From NCBI GenBank assembly GCA_030539035.1, contig JAUNSU010000009.1, positions 1 to 58,842 on the forward strand: DNA of 58,842 nt. The letters run 5' to 3'. This stretch comes from Planctomycetia bacterium (lineage in GTDB: Bacteria > Planctomycetota > Planctomycetia > Pirellulales > Thermoguttaceae). The position numbers and the translations under genes were made by a program. Of the stretch, positions 16,996 to 25,933 are shown piece after piece; position 1 is the first letter of the stretch, and each line of letters begins with the position of its first letter. Under the pieces are notes generated by a model, which searched no databases, was not told the origin of the DNA, and saw nothing but the letters and a program-made list of their open reading frames with translations.

Positions 16996-17265
16996 TTAGC
17001 GCTTACCTTTACCGCCATGACCACGGAAAATCCGTGTCAACGAAAACTCACCAAGTCGGTGTCCGACCATTTCTTCAGTAACAAATACTTTCAGAAAGAC
17101 TTTCCCGTTGTGCACCAAGAACGTATGTCCCACAAAATCGGGAACGATCGTACATGCTCTGGCCCAAGTCTTAATAGCTTCTTTCTTGTTCTGCTCATCA
17201 AGCTTGCTTACTTTCGCCGCCAGCTTCGCATCGACAAAAGGTCCTTTTTTAACTGATCTGCTCAT
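16996..17265 (-). CDS. rpsS: 30S ribosomal protein S19
   Basis: S19 (89 residues) is in the 30S head. [32 protein letters not shown] and the C-terminal [22 protein letters not shown] are canonical. It follows rplB after 117 bases that contain a strong hairpin. Confidence 0.96.
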   Translation of the reverse strand: MSRSVKKGPFVDAKLAAKVSKLDEQNKKEAIKTWARACTIVPDFVGHTFLVHNGKVFLKVFVTEEMVGHRLGEFSLTRIFRGHGGKGKR

Positions 17266-17349
17266 AGCTTTTCCAATGTTTCTGCTTTTATGAATTGAAT
17301 GGCTCGATCCTGTTTTGATCTTAAAGGAGTCGCCGTTGTATTTTCTATC

Positions 17350-17370
17350 GCGGGATCAACTTGATCCCGC
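17350..17370 (-). promoter_or_regulatory. Perfect hairpin between rplB and rpsS
   Basis: GCGGGATCAA and TTGATCCCGC form complementary 10-base arms around a single C, so a realistic fold is a stem of about 9 bp. It starts 13 bases after the rplB stop. There is no T tract, so it looks like a processing or stabilising hairpin rather than a terminator. Confidence 0.5.
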
Positions 17371-17382
17371 TGTTTGATCCGT

Positions 17383-18240
17383 TTAGTACAGCTTCAACAC
17401 ACCGTATCGACGACTGCGCCGACGTCGAATGATCGAGCTGTTCGAAGCCTTCTTGTGCTTACGCGTCGAAGTTCCTTTGGTCGGCTTTCCGGTCGGAGAG
17501 ACTGGATGACGTCCGCCCTTGGTTCTTCCTTCACCGCCCCCATGCGGATGGTCGATCGGGTTCATCGCGGATCCGCGGACATAAGGACGGCGGCCAAGCC
17601 ATCTCATACGGCCCGCTTTTCCAATCACGATATTCATTTGATCGATATTTCCAACAACTCCGATCACAGCGCGGCACGCGGACGGAATACGCCGGATTTC
17701 ACCGCTCGGAAGAGTGATCTGGGCCCAATCATTTTCCTTTGCAACCAGAACCGCTTTGCTTCCGGCGCTTCTGCACATCGCCGCACCCTGACCAGCACGG
17801 AGTTCGATATTGTGAACTTCAGATCCGAGCGGAATTTGTGCGAGAGGAATGCAGTTTCCGAGGACCGGTTCGGCGGCAGGACCGCTGTTCACGGTCATGT
17901 TTTCTTTCAAACCGTCGGGAGCGATAATATACCGGCGTTCACCGTCCCGATACTGGATCAGGGCAATACGAGCTGTCCGGTTCGGATCGTACTGAATGGA
18001 AAGAACTCTTCCGGGGATACCGTCTTTGTTCCGCTTGAAATCGACAAGACGATATTTCCGTTTGTGTCCGCCGCCTCGATGACGTACGGTGATGATTCCC
18101 TGGTTATTTCTTCCGCTGCATCTTTTCTGGGGACGCAGAAGACTTTTTTCCGGCTTAGCGCCTTTTGTGAGTTCCGCGAAGTCGCTGACACTCATATTTC
18201 TGCGGGCAGCATTGTTCGCTTTATATCGTCGAATACCCAT
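17383..18240 (-). CDS. rplB: 50S ribosomal protein L2
   Basis: L2 (285 residues) is needed for subunit association and peptidyl-transferase assembly. The [12 protein letters not shown] segment (about 53-64), the OB and SH3 folds, and the C-terminal [17 protein letters not shown] loop with its conserved histidine are all present. It follows rplW and precedes rpsS. Confidence 0.97.
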   Translation of the reverse strand: MGIRRYKANNAARRNMSVSDFAELTKGAKPEKSLLRPQKRCSGRNNQGIITVRHRGGGHKRKYRLVDFKRNKDGIPGRVLSIQYDPNRTARIALIQYRDGERRYIIAPDGLKENMTVNSGPAAEPVLGNCIPLAQIPLGSEVHNIELRAGQGAAMCRSAGSKAVLVAKENDWAQITLPSGEIRRIPSACRAVIGVVGNIDQMNIVIGKAGRMRWLGRRPYVRGSAMNPIDHPHGGGEGRTKGGRHPVSPTGKPTKGTSTRKHKKASNSSIIRRRRSRRYGVLKLY

Positions 18241-18315
18241 TTGTCTGTCTCTCTATTTTCTGTTCGTTTTGGATACGGATCGCTCCGAGATCTTTATGTT
18301 AAAAGCTCAACTGAA

Positions 18316-18690
18316 TTAGAAGATATCAATTTTATCTTTTTCGCTGAGGGTAACCATTGCTTTTTTCCAACTCTTTGTTTTGCCGACGTTTCGTCGATTG
18401 CGGCGAACTTTTCCCTTTCGGTTTTGAGTCGCAACGGCGATGACTTTGACGTCAAAAAGTTTTTCAACAGCTTCCCGGATATCTTCTTTAGTAGCGAGCT
18501 TGTTCACTTCGAACGTATAAGTGTTCTTCGAACCGGCATTATAATACCCTTTTTCAGTGGAAATCGGGCGGAGAATGATCTGATAAGGTTCCAGCATCAA
18601 TCCCAATTTTTTAATTTCGATAATTTCGACTTCGGCAACCGCTTCCGCGTCTTTGACCGTTTCGTTTTTGATTTCAGTGTTTTCTGCCAT
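18316..18690 (-). CDS. rplW: 50S ribosomal protein L23 with acidic N-terminal extension
   Basis: L23 (124 residues) forms the chaperone and SRP docking site at the tunnel exit. The core starts near residue 36 with YQIILRPISTEKG and continues with NTYTFEVNKLATKEDIREAVEKLFDVKV. About 30 residues rich in glutamate precede it and are absent from most L23 proteins. It lies between rplD and rplB. Confidence 0.94.
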   Translation of the reverse strand: MAENTEIKNETVKDAEAVAEVEIIEIKKLGLMLEPYQIILRPISTEKGYYNAGSKNTYTFEVNKLATKEDIREAVEKLFDVKVIAVATQNRKGKVRRNRRNVGKTKSWKKAMVTLSEKDKIDIF

Positions 18691-18760
18691 TTTAGTATCC
18701 TCTTCCCCGTCCGGTTCATGATTCCCGCTTATACACGGGGGTTTTTGTTAAACAATCGAA

Positions 18761-19405
18761 TTACGCTTCTTTTTCCGCTTTTTTGACTCGTTCGGCAATG
18801 AACTTGTCGAGAGCACCTTTGGTCATCAGAACCTGCTTTGGACGAAGAATTTCGTAAGCATTGATATCGGACACCGGAAGGATTGTGAGTTTCGGGATAT
18901 TCCGAGCGCTCTTATAGACGTTTTCATCGTATTGATCGATAACGAAGAGCAGAGAACTGTCGATCGTGAGAGCCTTGAGCATATCAACGACAACTTTCGT
19001 TTTCGGAACGTCGGCGGAAAAGGAATCGATCAGTTTAACGAATTCTTTATTGATTTTCGCGGCAAGTGCCATACGAGTCGCGGTTTGCAGTGCTTTTCTG
19101 GGGAGACGATAAGACCAGTCTTTGGGGGTCTTTGCGAAGATATGTCCACCGCCTTTGCGAACGCCGCTTCTTTTATGGCCGGCGCGGGCGTTTCCAGTCC
19201 CTTTTTGGCGATACATCTTTTTGCGTGATCCGGAGACTTCGGATCGAGTTTTACTTTTCGCGGAGCCTTGCCGCATATTCGCCTGATACATCACGACCGC
19301 TTCATGAAGGAGCGGTTTGCTGATCACGGGAGCAAGAGACTGAACATCAATTTCATAATCTCCTACCTGTTTTCCAGTATTGTCATAAATCGGAATATTT
19401 GCCAT
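18761..19405 (-). CDS. rplD: 50S ribosomal protein L4
   Basis: L4 (214 residues) contributes to the exit tunnel and in gamma-proteobacteria represses the S10 operon. The tunnel loop with SRKKMYRQKGTGNARAGHKRS (about 61-80) and GGHIFAKTPKDWSYRLPRKA is canonical. Its position after rplC is standard. Whether it binds the leader upstream of rpsJ is unknown. Confidence 0.96.
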   Translation of the reverse strand: MANIPIYDNTGKQVGDYEIDVQSLAPVISKPLLHEAVVMYQANMRQGSAKSKTRSEVSGSRKKMYRQKGTGNARAGHKRSGVRKGGGHIFAKTPKDWSYRLPRKALQTATRMALAAKINKEFVKLIDSFSADVPKTKVVVDMLKALTIDSSLLFVIDQYDENVYKSARNIPKLTILPVSDINAYEILRPKQVLMTKGALDKFIAERVKKAEKEA

Positions 19406-19558
19406 TTTATCACCTTATATGGGGTTCACCCTGTACTTTTAATCGGATGATTCTCTTTCTTGGATTTCCTGTTGCGTTCTTAATGTTTTTCGATTCGCTC
19501 TCGCGAACCGGAGAGCCCATTGGAAACGCCTGCAATGCGTCGATCTGTAAATATGCTT

Positions 19559-20287
19559 TTAAGCAAGCCGCCATTTATTTGTTTTGGGGGCCGGAAGTCT
19601 GTTGGTCGGCCGGATCACAATTTTGGATCCATTCGGACCGGGAACAGCACCGCGAATGACGAGAAGATTATTTTCCGCATCCACGAGAACAACCTTTTGA
19701 TTACGGATCGTGCAATTTTTATTTCCATACTGACCAGGCATTTTCTTGCCTTTGGGAGTACGGCTCGGATAGGCGCTGCAACCAGTACTTCCAAGATGAC
19801 GATGGCATTTTTTCACACCGTGCGTCGCGCGCTGACCGGAAAAATTATGACGCTTCATCGCGCCAGCGTATCCGCGGCCTTTGCTCTTGCTGCTGACATC
19901 GACGGCAACGACTTCGTCAAAAACTTTCACGTTCAAATTTTGTCCGACTTCGAATCCTTCGACCGGAATCCGGAATTCACGAATGAATTCTTTAGGGGCA
20001 GTTTCTGCTTTCTTCACAGATTCGATCCCGAGCTCCGCACGCTTTTGGGCGCGCTTGCTGTCGATCTTCGCGACATGGCCCTTCTCGCTTTTCTTTGCGA
20101 GACGTGCCGGTTTGTCTTTGAAACCGATCTGGACCGCTTCATAACCGTCTTTTTCCGCTGTCTTCAGTTGAAGAACGGAACAGGGACCCGCCTGGATCAC
20201 GGTAACAGGAATCACATCTCCCTGTTCTGTGTAGAGCTGGGTCATTCCAATTTTTTGACCAAGTAAACCGATGCTCATTTTATCCAC
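19559..20287 (-). CDS. rplC: 50S ribosomal protein L3
   Basis: L3 (242 residues) is an early assembly protein near the peptidyl-transferase centre. LLGQKIGMTQLYTEQGDVIPVTVIQAGP at the start and the tip region with HRHLGSTGCSAYPSRTPKGKKMPGQYG are diagnostic. It is somewhat longer than usual because of a charged segment around 60-100. It follows rpsJ by about 125 bases. Confidence 0.96.
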   Translation of the reverse strand: MDKMSIGLLGQKIGMTQLYTEQGDVIPVTVIQAGPCSVLQLKTAEKDGYEAVQIGFKDKPARLAKKSEKGHVAKIDSKRAQKRAELGIESVKKAETAPKEFIREFRIPVEGFEVGQNLNVKVFDEVVAVDVSSKSKGRGYAGAMKRHNFSGQRATHGVKKCHRHLGSTGCSAYPSRTPKGKKMPGQYGNKNCTIRNQKVVLVDAENNLLVIRGAVPGPNGSKIVIRPTNRLPAPKTNKWRLA

Positions 20288-20412
20288 CTTCGTTATACAG
20301 TTTCCACTTCTTTATTTCGGATCGTCCGGATCATCAAAAATTATATTGAGAACAAGAAGATCGGAAATTCGGGGTGTCTTGTCTTTCTTAACTCAAATCG
20401 TTTCCGATACGA

Positions 20413-20739
20413 CTATCGCGCTCCCGCCTTGATCTTGATATCAACACCGGCAGGAAGGGTAAGCTTATTCAGCGCGTCGATCGTTTTCGCAGTCGCCTGG
20501 ACGATATCAATAACGCGTTTATGCGTACGAATTTCGAACTGTTGACGAGCTTTCTTGTCAACATGGGGGCTGGAAAGAACGGTGTACCGTTCGACTCGGG
20601 TCGGCAGAGGAATCGGACCTCGAACCACGGAGCCATTTCTCTTGGCCGTTTCAACTATTTCCTGTGCGCTTTGATCCAAAACTGCGTGATCGTAAGCTTC
20701 CATTCTGATTCTGATAACTTCATTTCCAGTTGATGACAC
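20413..20739 (-). CDS. rpsJ: 30S ribosomal protein S10
   Basis: S10 (108 residues) is in the 30S head and also serves as NusE in transcription antitermination. [28 protein letters not shown], the [25 protein letters not shown] loop and the C-terminal [10 protein letters not shown] are canonical. The start is a GTG with GGAG about 8 bases upstream. It is the first gene of the superoperon and has a leader of about 300 bases. Confidence 0.96.
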   Translation of the reverse strand: MSSTGNEVIRIRMEAYDHAVLDQSAQEIVETAKRNGSVVRGPIPLPTRVERYTVLSSPHVDKKARQQFEIRTHKRVIDIVQATAKTIDALNKLTLPAGVDIKIKAGAR

Positions 20740-21043
20740 GTTTGTAATCTCCAGTAATTAAAATTCGAGGACTTTTCCTGATTGCCAAATATCTGTCAAG
20801 ATTCACGCCCGTCGGGATTACCAATACCCGCGCTGGAGCGCAACTATTTGCAGTCGCCGGTTGAGCACCACCCGTAGAGTGAAGGGGGCAAACACGATTC
20901 GGCTGTCGACTCGGCAGGATTTCGCCTCTGTTCCTCAGAACAGCGCACTCGGAAACACCTGTCTTAGTATCTTTTGACCCCTTGTAAGAAGGGTCTGCTT
21001 TAAGTATGCGACTGCTATTCGTTTACCAGTAATTTGCAATATA
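20740..21043 (-). promoter_or_regulatory. Long structured leader of the S10-spc-alpha superoperon
   Basis: Between the predicted start near 21043 and the rpsJ start lies about 300 bases of G/C-richer sequence with no gene. Hairpins visible in the RNA include a perfect 6-bp stem at 20928-20943, a 5-bp stem at 20976-20995, GCGC/GCGC at 20830-20841, GGG-ATT/AAT-CCC at 20814-20829 and AGGA/TCCT at 20768-20779. Such a leader suggests feedback control by a ribosomal protein. An independent small RNA is an alternative. I could not match it to 6S, tmRNA, SRP or RNase P RNA. Confidence 0.5.
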
Positions 21044-21049
21044 GGACGA

Positions 21050-21077
21050 AGTATATCCCTTTAACCGATTTCAACAA
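21050..21077 (-). promoter_or_regulatory. Promoter of the ribosomal superoperon
   Basis: On the minus strand TTGTTG (21077-21072), a 16-base spacer and TATACT (21055-21050) match the housekeeping consensus well. Upstream, 21100-21190 is A/T-rich, as expected for an UP-like element of a strong ribosomal promoter. Confidence 0.65.
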
Positions 21078-21263
21078 GGGGGCAACAGGAGCAAATTCCC
21101 CTTTTTTCCTCACTTTTTTCAAATTTTTTCAAAAAAAGTAAAAGTTTCTTCTCATGACTCGAAAAAAAGACGAAAATATTCTCTGATAAAATTCCATGAT
21201 CTTCGCCTCAAAATGGAGTTCAATGAGGGATTTTTATCAAATTTTTTGAATATTTTTTACAGA

Positions 21264-22049
21264 TCATTCCGGCCGATACAGAACGATTCGAACCGCGAAG
21301 GCATTTTTTTTCTGATCCGCATAAAAGACAGAGGCCGGCGATACGAGCAGCTGATTCTTCTCTCCTTCCTTTTCGGGTCCGGACTCGTAAATAAAGTAGT
21401 TCGGGGTCGAATTTTCCCGGAATTTCAGTCCATAATGATCGGTAAGATATTTCAGCGTTTTCGAGAAATCGCCGGTTTTTCCGTAGAAATCGATCCGGCG
21501 CATCTCCCATTCATTGAAATAGCAAGTCAAAACGCCGGATAAATCGTTTTCTTTCGTTCCGGTTAAAACGACGACTCGATATCCGCGTAAAGGATATTCC
21601 GACTGAACAGTGTCTACCCTGCTCCATCGCTGAACCATCGATGCGGGATAATAATCGAAGCGAAAGATCTCCTCGATCGGCGTGATCACGGTCCGCCAGC
21701 TGTCCGATTGAGATCGCTCGGTCCCTTCCCTGCCCGCAGAAGAGTTCGAAAAAGAGATCGGGCGCCGGAACCGCTCTTCCTGATCGATTGAATCGTAAGT
21801 TCCTTTTCCGTTCCGGGATCCTGATTCATTCGGATATTCCGTTTTCTCTCTTTCGCGGAAAGGCCGTTTTTCCTTCCCTTTTTGCGGAACACGGGACTGA
21901 CCGGACTCGGTGGAAGACGATTGGGGAGTGTCCCATTGTTTTTCCACATTCCCGACCCAGATCCCGGAATCCGTGATGATCTTTGGTCCAAAAAACGCGG
22001 CGACCGTTAAAAGGCCGTATTTGATCGTATTAAAAAATTGACTTGCCAT
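21264..22049 (-). CDS. Membrane-anchored protein of unknown function
   Basis: This encodes about 261 residues from the ATG at 22049; a GTG at 22109 would extend it by 20. A hydrophobic stretch (YGLLTVAAFFGP, about 10-25) suggests an N-terminal membrane anchor. Residues 35-115 are low-complexity and rich in S, E, K and R. The C-terminal 145 residues look globular, with ITPIEEIFRFDYYPASMVQRWSRVDTV, LRGYRVVVLTGT and FYGKTGDFSKTLKYLTDHYGLKF. The anchored design recalls planctomycete-specific hypothetical proteins, but I do not recognise the family with certainty. It sits upstream of the ribosomal superoperon and downstream of repeat island 2. Confidence 0.72.
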   Translation of the reverse strand: MASQFFNTIKYGLLTVAAFFGPKIITDSGIWVGNVEKQWDTPQSSSTESGQSRVPQKGKEKRPFREREKTEYPNESGSRNGKGTYDSIDQEERFRRPISFSNSSAGREGTERSQSDSWRTVITPIEEIFRFDYYPASMVQRWSRVDTVQSEYPLRGYRVVVLTGTKENDLSGVLTCYFNEWEMRRIDFYGKTGDFSKTLKYLTDHYGLKFRENSTPNYFIYESGPEKEGEKNQLLVSPASVFYADQKKNAFAVRIVLYRPE

Positions 22050-22160
22050 AAAGATCGATTCGGACAAAACGGATCGGGAATCAAGAAAAAAAGCGAGTCC
22101 CCCTTCCACTGGAACATGGTCTGTAAGAATTTCATTCGATCCGGAAAAAAGGGAGGAAAA

Positions 22161-23075
22161 ATTAGTGATTAGTCGGAGATAAGCGGCGCAGCCGCCGCTC
22201 TGTAATGGGGTAAAAATCTCTAAAAGAGATACCTCCCCAAAAGACCAAACAATCCTATTACTTCACCCGGTTGGAACGCCGAAAACCGGCGCACCGGGCT
22301 GGAATGCGCTGGGCTTTCAGCCCGCAGGATTCGGGTGCAATATCGAAAACAGATCATGGGTGTTTGGCCGAAAGACACTATTATTTCGCCCGGCAGGAAC
22401 ATCCAATAAACGGCGCACCGAAGGTGCAGTGCCTTCCAGCCCGGGGCAGAGCACAAACATGAAATGTTTGTGCGGTACCCCGGGTCATCGTACCCCCAAA
22501 AAAGCTGCGCGCTGTAAGCGCAGTGCAAAAAGAACTATAAGCACACAGATAAAGGCTCGAACCCAACCGCGGGGACGACGAGGAGGAGACAAAGGGGACA
22601 ATGAGGACGATGGGGACAAAAGTGTCAACTCCTCTCGCCGGTCGCCAAGGTCCCCTATGTCCTCATCGTCCCCTGATCACGGGCGACATTCATTAGGAAA
22701 GAACATCGCTCGCGGAATCGCAGTTCAACTCCCATTCGAATCACAGCGTTTTTTAGAGATTCCAACTCTTCGACCACGACGGCTCCGCCGCCGCGAGGGC
22801 GAGGACGCCCACGGTTCCAGCGCTCGGGTTCCAACCTAATCCACAAATCGACGATTTCACCGCTTCCCCGGTCTTCTCAAAAAACATTGGTTTTTCAAAG
22901 ACCATCCGTGGTTATCCGTGAACATCCGTGGTTTCAAAAAGGGAACTGGGACCGTTGAGACGACTGGGACAGCTGGGACTATAAAATCAGCGTAAGTCCG
23001 TGATTCGAATCACAACGTTTTAGAGATTTTACTCCAATTACAGAACGGCTCCTGCGCTGATCCTCACTAATCACT
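22161..23075. repeat. Repeat island 2, inverted relative of island 1
   Basis: This 0.9-kb non-coding stretch starts with ATTAGTGATTAGT and ends with TCACTAATCACT, the inverted edge motif. Its modules match island 1 in the opposite orientation. The ATCCGTG tandem repeats with ACCGCTTCCCCGG (22859-22936) pair with 2234-2316. The CACAAACAT/ATGTTTGTG module with CTTCCAGCCCGGGG (22405-22540) pairs with 2747-2870. It also contains G/A-rich direct repeats (GGGGACAATGAGGACGATGG, near 22596-22615) and an ATTC-AATCACAACGTTTTAGAG word in several copies. The apparent frame 22360-22839 is made of repeat modules and is not a credible gene. The right edge overlaps the last three codons of the dehydrogenase gene. 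Confidence 0.75.
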
Positions 23076-24053
23076 CCCCGCTCCTCCGAGTTTTCCCTGT
23101 TCGAAATCGCGGATATTATCGATCGTTTGCCGGGCAATGGACCGCATCGCCTCGACCGTAAAAAATGCCTGATGCCCGGTAATGATCACATTCGGAAACC
23201 GGAGAAGACGCGCTAAATGATCGTCCTGAATCACTCGATCCGAATAGTCTTCAAAAAAGAAATCCGCCTCCTCTTCATAAACATCCAGGGCCATCGATCC
23301 GATCTTCCCCGATTTGAGCGCGCGAATCGCCGATTCCGTATCAATCAAGGCTCCGCGGCTCGTGTTAATGATCATTACCCCGTCCCTCATTTGCGAAATG
23401 GTCCTCTCATTGACCAAATGATGATTCTCCGGCGTTAATGGACAATGAAGCGAAATAATATCAGAAGATCGGAATAACTCTTCCAAAGAAACATACCGGA
23501 TCCCCAACGCGGCAAGATCCCGATTTTCATAAAGATCATAGGCGTAAACCGTACAGCCGAGCCCTTTGAGTCCCTGTGCGACCTGTGCTCCGATTTTTCC
23601 GGTTCCAATAATCCCGACAGTACGATCGCAAATATTGAATCCGAGAAGACCTTCGAGAGAGAAGTTCCCTTCACGCGTCCGAAGATAAGCCTTACAGATC
23701 TTTCGCGCAAGAGCAAGAATCAGGCCGATCGTAAACTCGGAAATGGATCGGGGCGAATAAGAAGGAACCCTTGCGACACGCATTCCAAGATTCTTCACGG
23801 TTGACATATCGACATTATTGAATCCGGCGCAGCGCAAGGCGAGCATACGTGTTCCCCCTGCAAAAAGACGAAGTAAAACCTCGGAATCCAAACGATCATT
23901 AACGAACGTACAGACGACAGGAATTTTTTCAGCCAATCGAGCCGTCGAGAGATCGAGCCGGGTATCGTAATAAAGAAGATCGAAAGAACCTTGATTGGCT
24001 TCGTCGAGGAAATGCCGATCATATTCTTTCGTACTAAAGACAGCAACTTTCAT
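23067..24053 (-). CDS. ldhA: D-lactate dehydrogenase (2-hydroxyacid dehydrogenase)
   Basis: This 328-residue NAD-dependent enzyme reduces pyruvate to D-lactate in fermentation. The NAD fold carries VGIIGTGKIGAQVAQGLKGLG near 146-166. Conserved catalytic segments are INTSRGALID (arginine), ALDVYEEEADFFFED and VIITGHQAFFTVEA (histidine). LALRCAGFNNVD and YSPRSISEFTIGLILALAR match the LdhA subgroup. It lies 47 bases after the RsbW-like gene and probably shares its transcript. Its stop codon TAG lies inside the edge motif of repeat island 2. Substrate is inferred from subgroup motifs. Confidence 0.9.
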   Translation of the reverse strand: MKVAVFSTKEYDRHFLDEANQGSFDLLYYDTRLDLSTARLAEKIPVVCTFVNDRLDSEVLLRLFAGGTRMLALRCAGFNNVDMSTVKNLGMRVARVPSYSPRSISEFTIGLILALARKICKAYLRTREGNFSLEGLLGFNICDRTVGIIGTGKIGAQVAQGLKGLGCTVYAYDLYENRDLAALGIRYVSLEELFRSSDIISLHCPLTPENHHLVNERTISQMRDGVMIINTSRGALIDTESAIRALKSGKIGSMALDVYEEEADFFFEDYSDRVIQDDHLARLLRFPNVIITGHQAFFTVEAMRSIARQTIDNIRDFEQGKLGGAGSD

Positions 24054-24100
24054 TATAGACTCCTTTTTTTAAAGAATAGCGTATAATGAAGAGAAGAAAA

Positions 24101-24559
24101 TCAAGCAGGAGCTTTTTGCGCGGCTTTTTTGTCGGAAGGGAATTTTTCCATGTAGATAACATTTCCGGAATCGCTGAACCAGACTTTACTCATAAAACCG
24201 TGAATGAGAAAGACCCCTCTTCCGGAAGGACAGGTCATTCTTTCGGAATTTCGGGGATCAGGAACGCTTTGAGAAACAAACCCGGGGCCTTCATCTTTCA
24301 CGGAGATGTGAACCAGCTTTTCGGAGATCGTGCAATAAACAGAAACATGCTTTTCAGGATCATGCTGATTACCGTGCTCAATGGCATTGGCGATAGACTC
24401 GACCAAGGCCATATTAACAGCAAAAATGTCCTTCGGCGCCCATTTCTTTTCCGTCATTTTTTTTAGGACGGCGTCGATCAAGGGCGCAGCTTTGCCTGAA
24501 ATACTTGGAAAAACTTCCTCGCAAGTCCAGTTTGCAAATTTTTTTTCCTTCTCAAACAT
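24101..24559 (-). CDS. RsbW-like anti-sigma factor kinase (HATPase_c)
   Basis: This 152-residue protein is a single GHKL-type ATPase domain like RsbW and SpoIIAB, which bind a sigma factor and phosphorylate a STAS antagonist. The N box is ALVESIANAIEHGN (E54, N58), the G1 box DEGPGF (89-94) and the G2 region PSGRGVFLIHG (111-121). The STAS gene lies 100 bases upstream in the same direction, so the pair forms a partner-switching module. No sigma factor is adjacent; the target could be elsewhere. Confidence 0.85.
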   Translation of the reverse strand: MFEKEKKFANWTCEEVFPSISGKAAPLIDAVLKKMTEKKWAPKDIFAVNMALVESIANAIEHGNQHDPEKHVSVYCTISEKLVHISVKDEGPGFVSQSVPDPRNSERMTCPSGRGVFLIHGFMSKVWFSDSGNVIYMEKFPSDKKAAQKAPA

Positions 24560-24659
24560 ACCTTATAATCTCCACAATCGGAATGGGGACGACTCAGATC
24601 ACTTCATCGAAAAACAAAACTCCTGTTTAAAAATCGATAAAATCCCCGAACAAGGAAGG

Positions 24660-25019
24660 CTATTTCAGTGCCTTCGCCGCTTCGATTTCCGTCTTTTTAA
24701 TCGTAAACAGCGTATCCAGACGTGTAATTTTAAACGCTTCCATAATATTGGGATTGATTCCGCAAAGCGCCAGCGCAATTCCTTTGGCCTTCGTTTTATT
24801 ATTTAAAGTAATAAGAACACGAAGGGCGGAGCTGGACATAAATACAACGTTCTGGAAATTCACAACCAGCTTTCTTCCTTTATGATTGTCGACAAGGCTG
24901 TAAAGTTCCTCACCCCACGCCTGAATCCCCAATTCATCGCTTAGTTTCGTATCCAAACAAGCGGCAACCGCTGCATCGTCGATATACCGAACCATAATTC
25001 GAACTCTGGGACTGCTCAT
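24660..25019 (-). CDS. STAS-domain anti-sigma factor antagonist
   Basis: This is a single STAS domain of 119 residues, the type that binds an RsbW-like kinase when unphosphorylated. The switch segment is NFQNVVFMSSSALRVLI; by alignment S63 is the likely phosphorylated serine. The ATG at 25019 follows GGAGGATAGGA and is preferred over the in-frame ATG at 25052. An A/T-rich region with a TATAAT-like word (25144-25149) lies upstream. It precedes the kinase gene and ldhA. Confidence 0.86.
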   Translation of the reverse strand: MSSPRVRIMVRYIDDAAVAACLDTKLSDELGIQAWGEELYSLVDNHKGRKLVVNFQNVVFMSSSALRVLITLNNKTKAKGIALALCGINPNIMEAFKITRLDTLFTIKKTEIEAAKALK

Positions 25020-25302
25020 GTCTTTTCCTATCCTCCAACAGTGCATATTCAAAAAGAACCATTATCGAATTTTTCTGCCTGCCAAACGTAAAATATTCAC
25101 AGTTCGGGTAAGAAACAGACCTTTTCGATAAATTACTTCCTTTATTATACACTTTTTTTTTCATTTATACCAGACCGTAAATAAAAATTTTTAACATTCT
25201 TTTTTTAAAAAGAAAAAAAAAAGAAAAATAAATCATTTCATTATTTTATTATTGTATGATTATTCTATATAATATTCTCACCTTTTAGGGTATCAAGCGA
25301 AA

Positions 25303-25932
25303 TCAGAGAGAAATGATACCGTTTTTTAAAGCGATAACCGCCGCCTGGGTTCGATCTCTTGCCCCGAGTTTTCGTAATACATTGCTTATATGCTCTTTCA
25401 CCGTATTTTTACTGAGTCCAAGAATCGCGGCGATTTCCTTGTTTCCCAAGCCCCGAGCGACATAAAGGATGATCTGTTTTTCCCTGAATGTCAACGAATC
25501 CGACAAGATCAGGGATTCCGATCCTTCTTCATGAATCGTGAATCCGGATTCTTCCGGCAGGCAAGATCCCTTCCTGTAAAGAAGATGTTCAAGATTCTCG
25601 ACAAGGAAATCCCGTTCAGCGGATTTAAGGAACCAGAAAAGATTTGCCGGGATTCCTCCGACAGAATAAAAAGAACGATCTCTCTCTGTATAAAAAACAA
25701 TGGATCCTTCGAATTGGGATCTTTTCAATTGCTCAAGAATATCAATTCCGGACATATCCGAAAAGAGAAAATCGGTCAAAAGAAGATCGGGCCGGAATTC
25801 GATTGTTTTCTGAACGGCTTCCGCGCCGGATCCGGCCTCCGCGATCATTTCAATATTGGACTCCTTGAAAAAGAGACGAAGTCCAGTTCGAACGACAGGA
25901 GCGGGATCGGCAGCGACCATTCGAAATTTCAT
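25303..25932 (-). CDS. LuxR/NarL-type response regulator
   Basis: This 209-residue regulator has a receiver domain (about 1-125) and a C-terminal LuxR-type helix-turn-helix (about 145-205: LTFREKQIILYVARGLGNKEIAAILGLSKNTVKEHISNVLRKLGARDRTQA). The phosphoacceptor is D54 (LLTDF), with T82 and K103 at the usual places. Only one acidic residue (D9) is present where an acidic pair is normal; the first is alanine. The ATG at 25932 follows the stop of the TPR gene by one base, so the two are coupled. No sensor kinase is in the window. Confidence 0.9.
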   Translation of the reverse strand: MKFRMVAADPAPVVRTGLRLFFKESNIEMIAEAGSGAEAVQKTIEFRPDLLLTDFLFSDMSGIDILEQLKRSQFEGSIVFYTERDRSFYSVGGIPANLFWFLKSAERDFLVENLEHLLYRKGSCLPEESGFTIHEEGSESLILSDSLTFREKQIILYVARGLGNKEIAAILGLSKNTVKEHISNVLRKLGARDRTQAAVIALKNGIISL

Positions 25933-25933
25933 A

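Noticed and set aside
20760-21000. RNase P, tmRNA, SRP or 6S RNA in the rpsJ leader
   Set aside because: None of the conserved core words of these RNAs is present; AGGAAAAGTCC only superficially resembles the RNase P P4 word.
22360-22839. Open frame of 159 codons in repeat island 2
   Set aside because: It is built from repeat modules that recur inverted in island 1, has an arginine/serine-rich random composition and no ribosome site.
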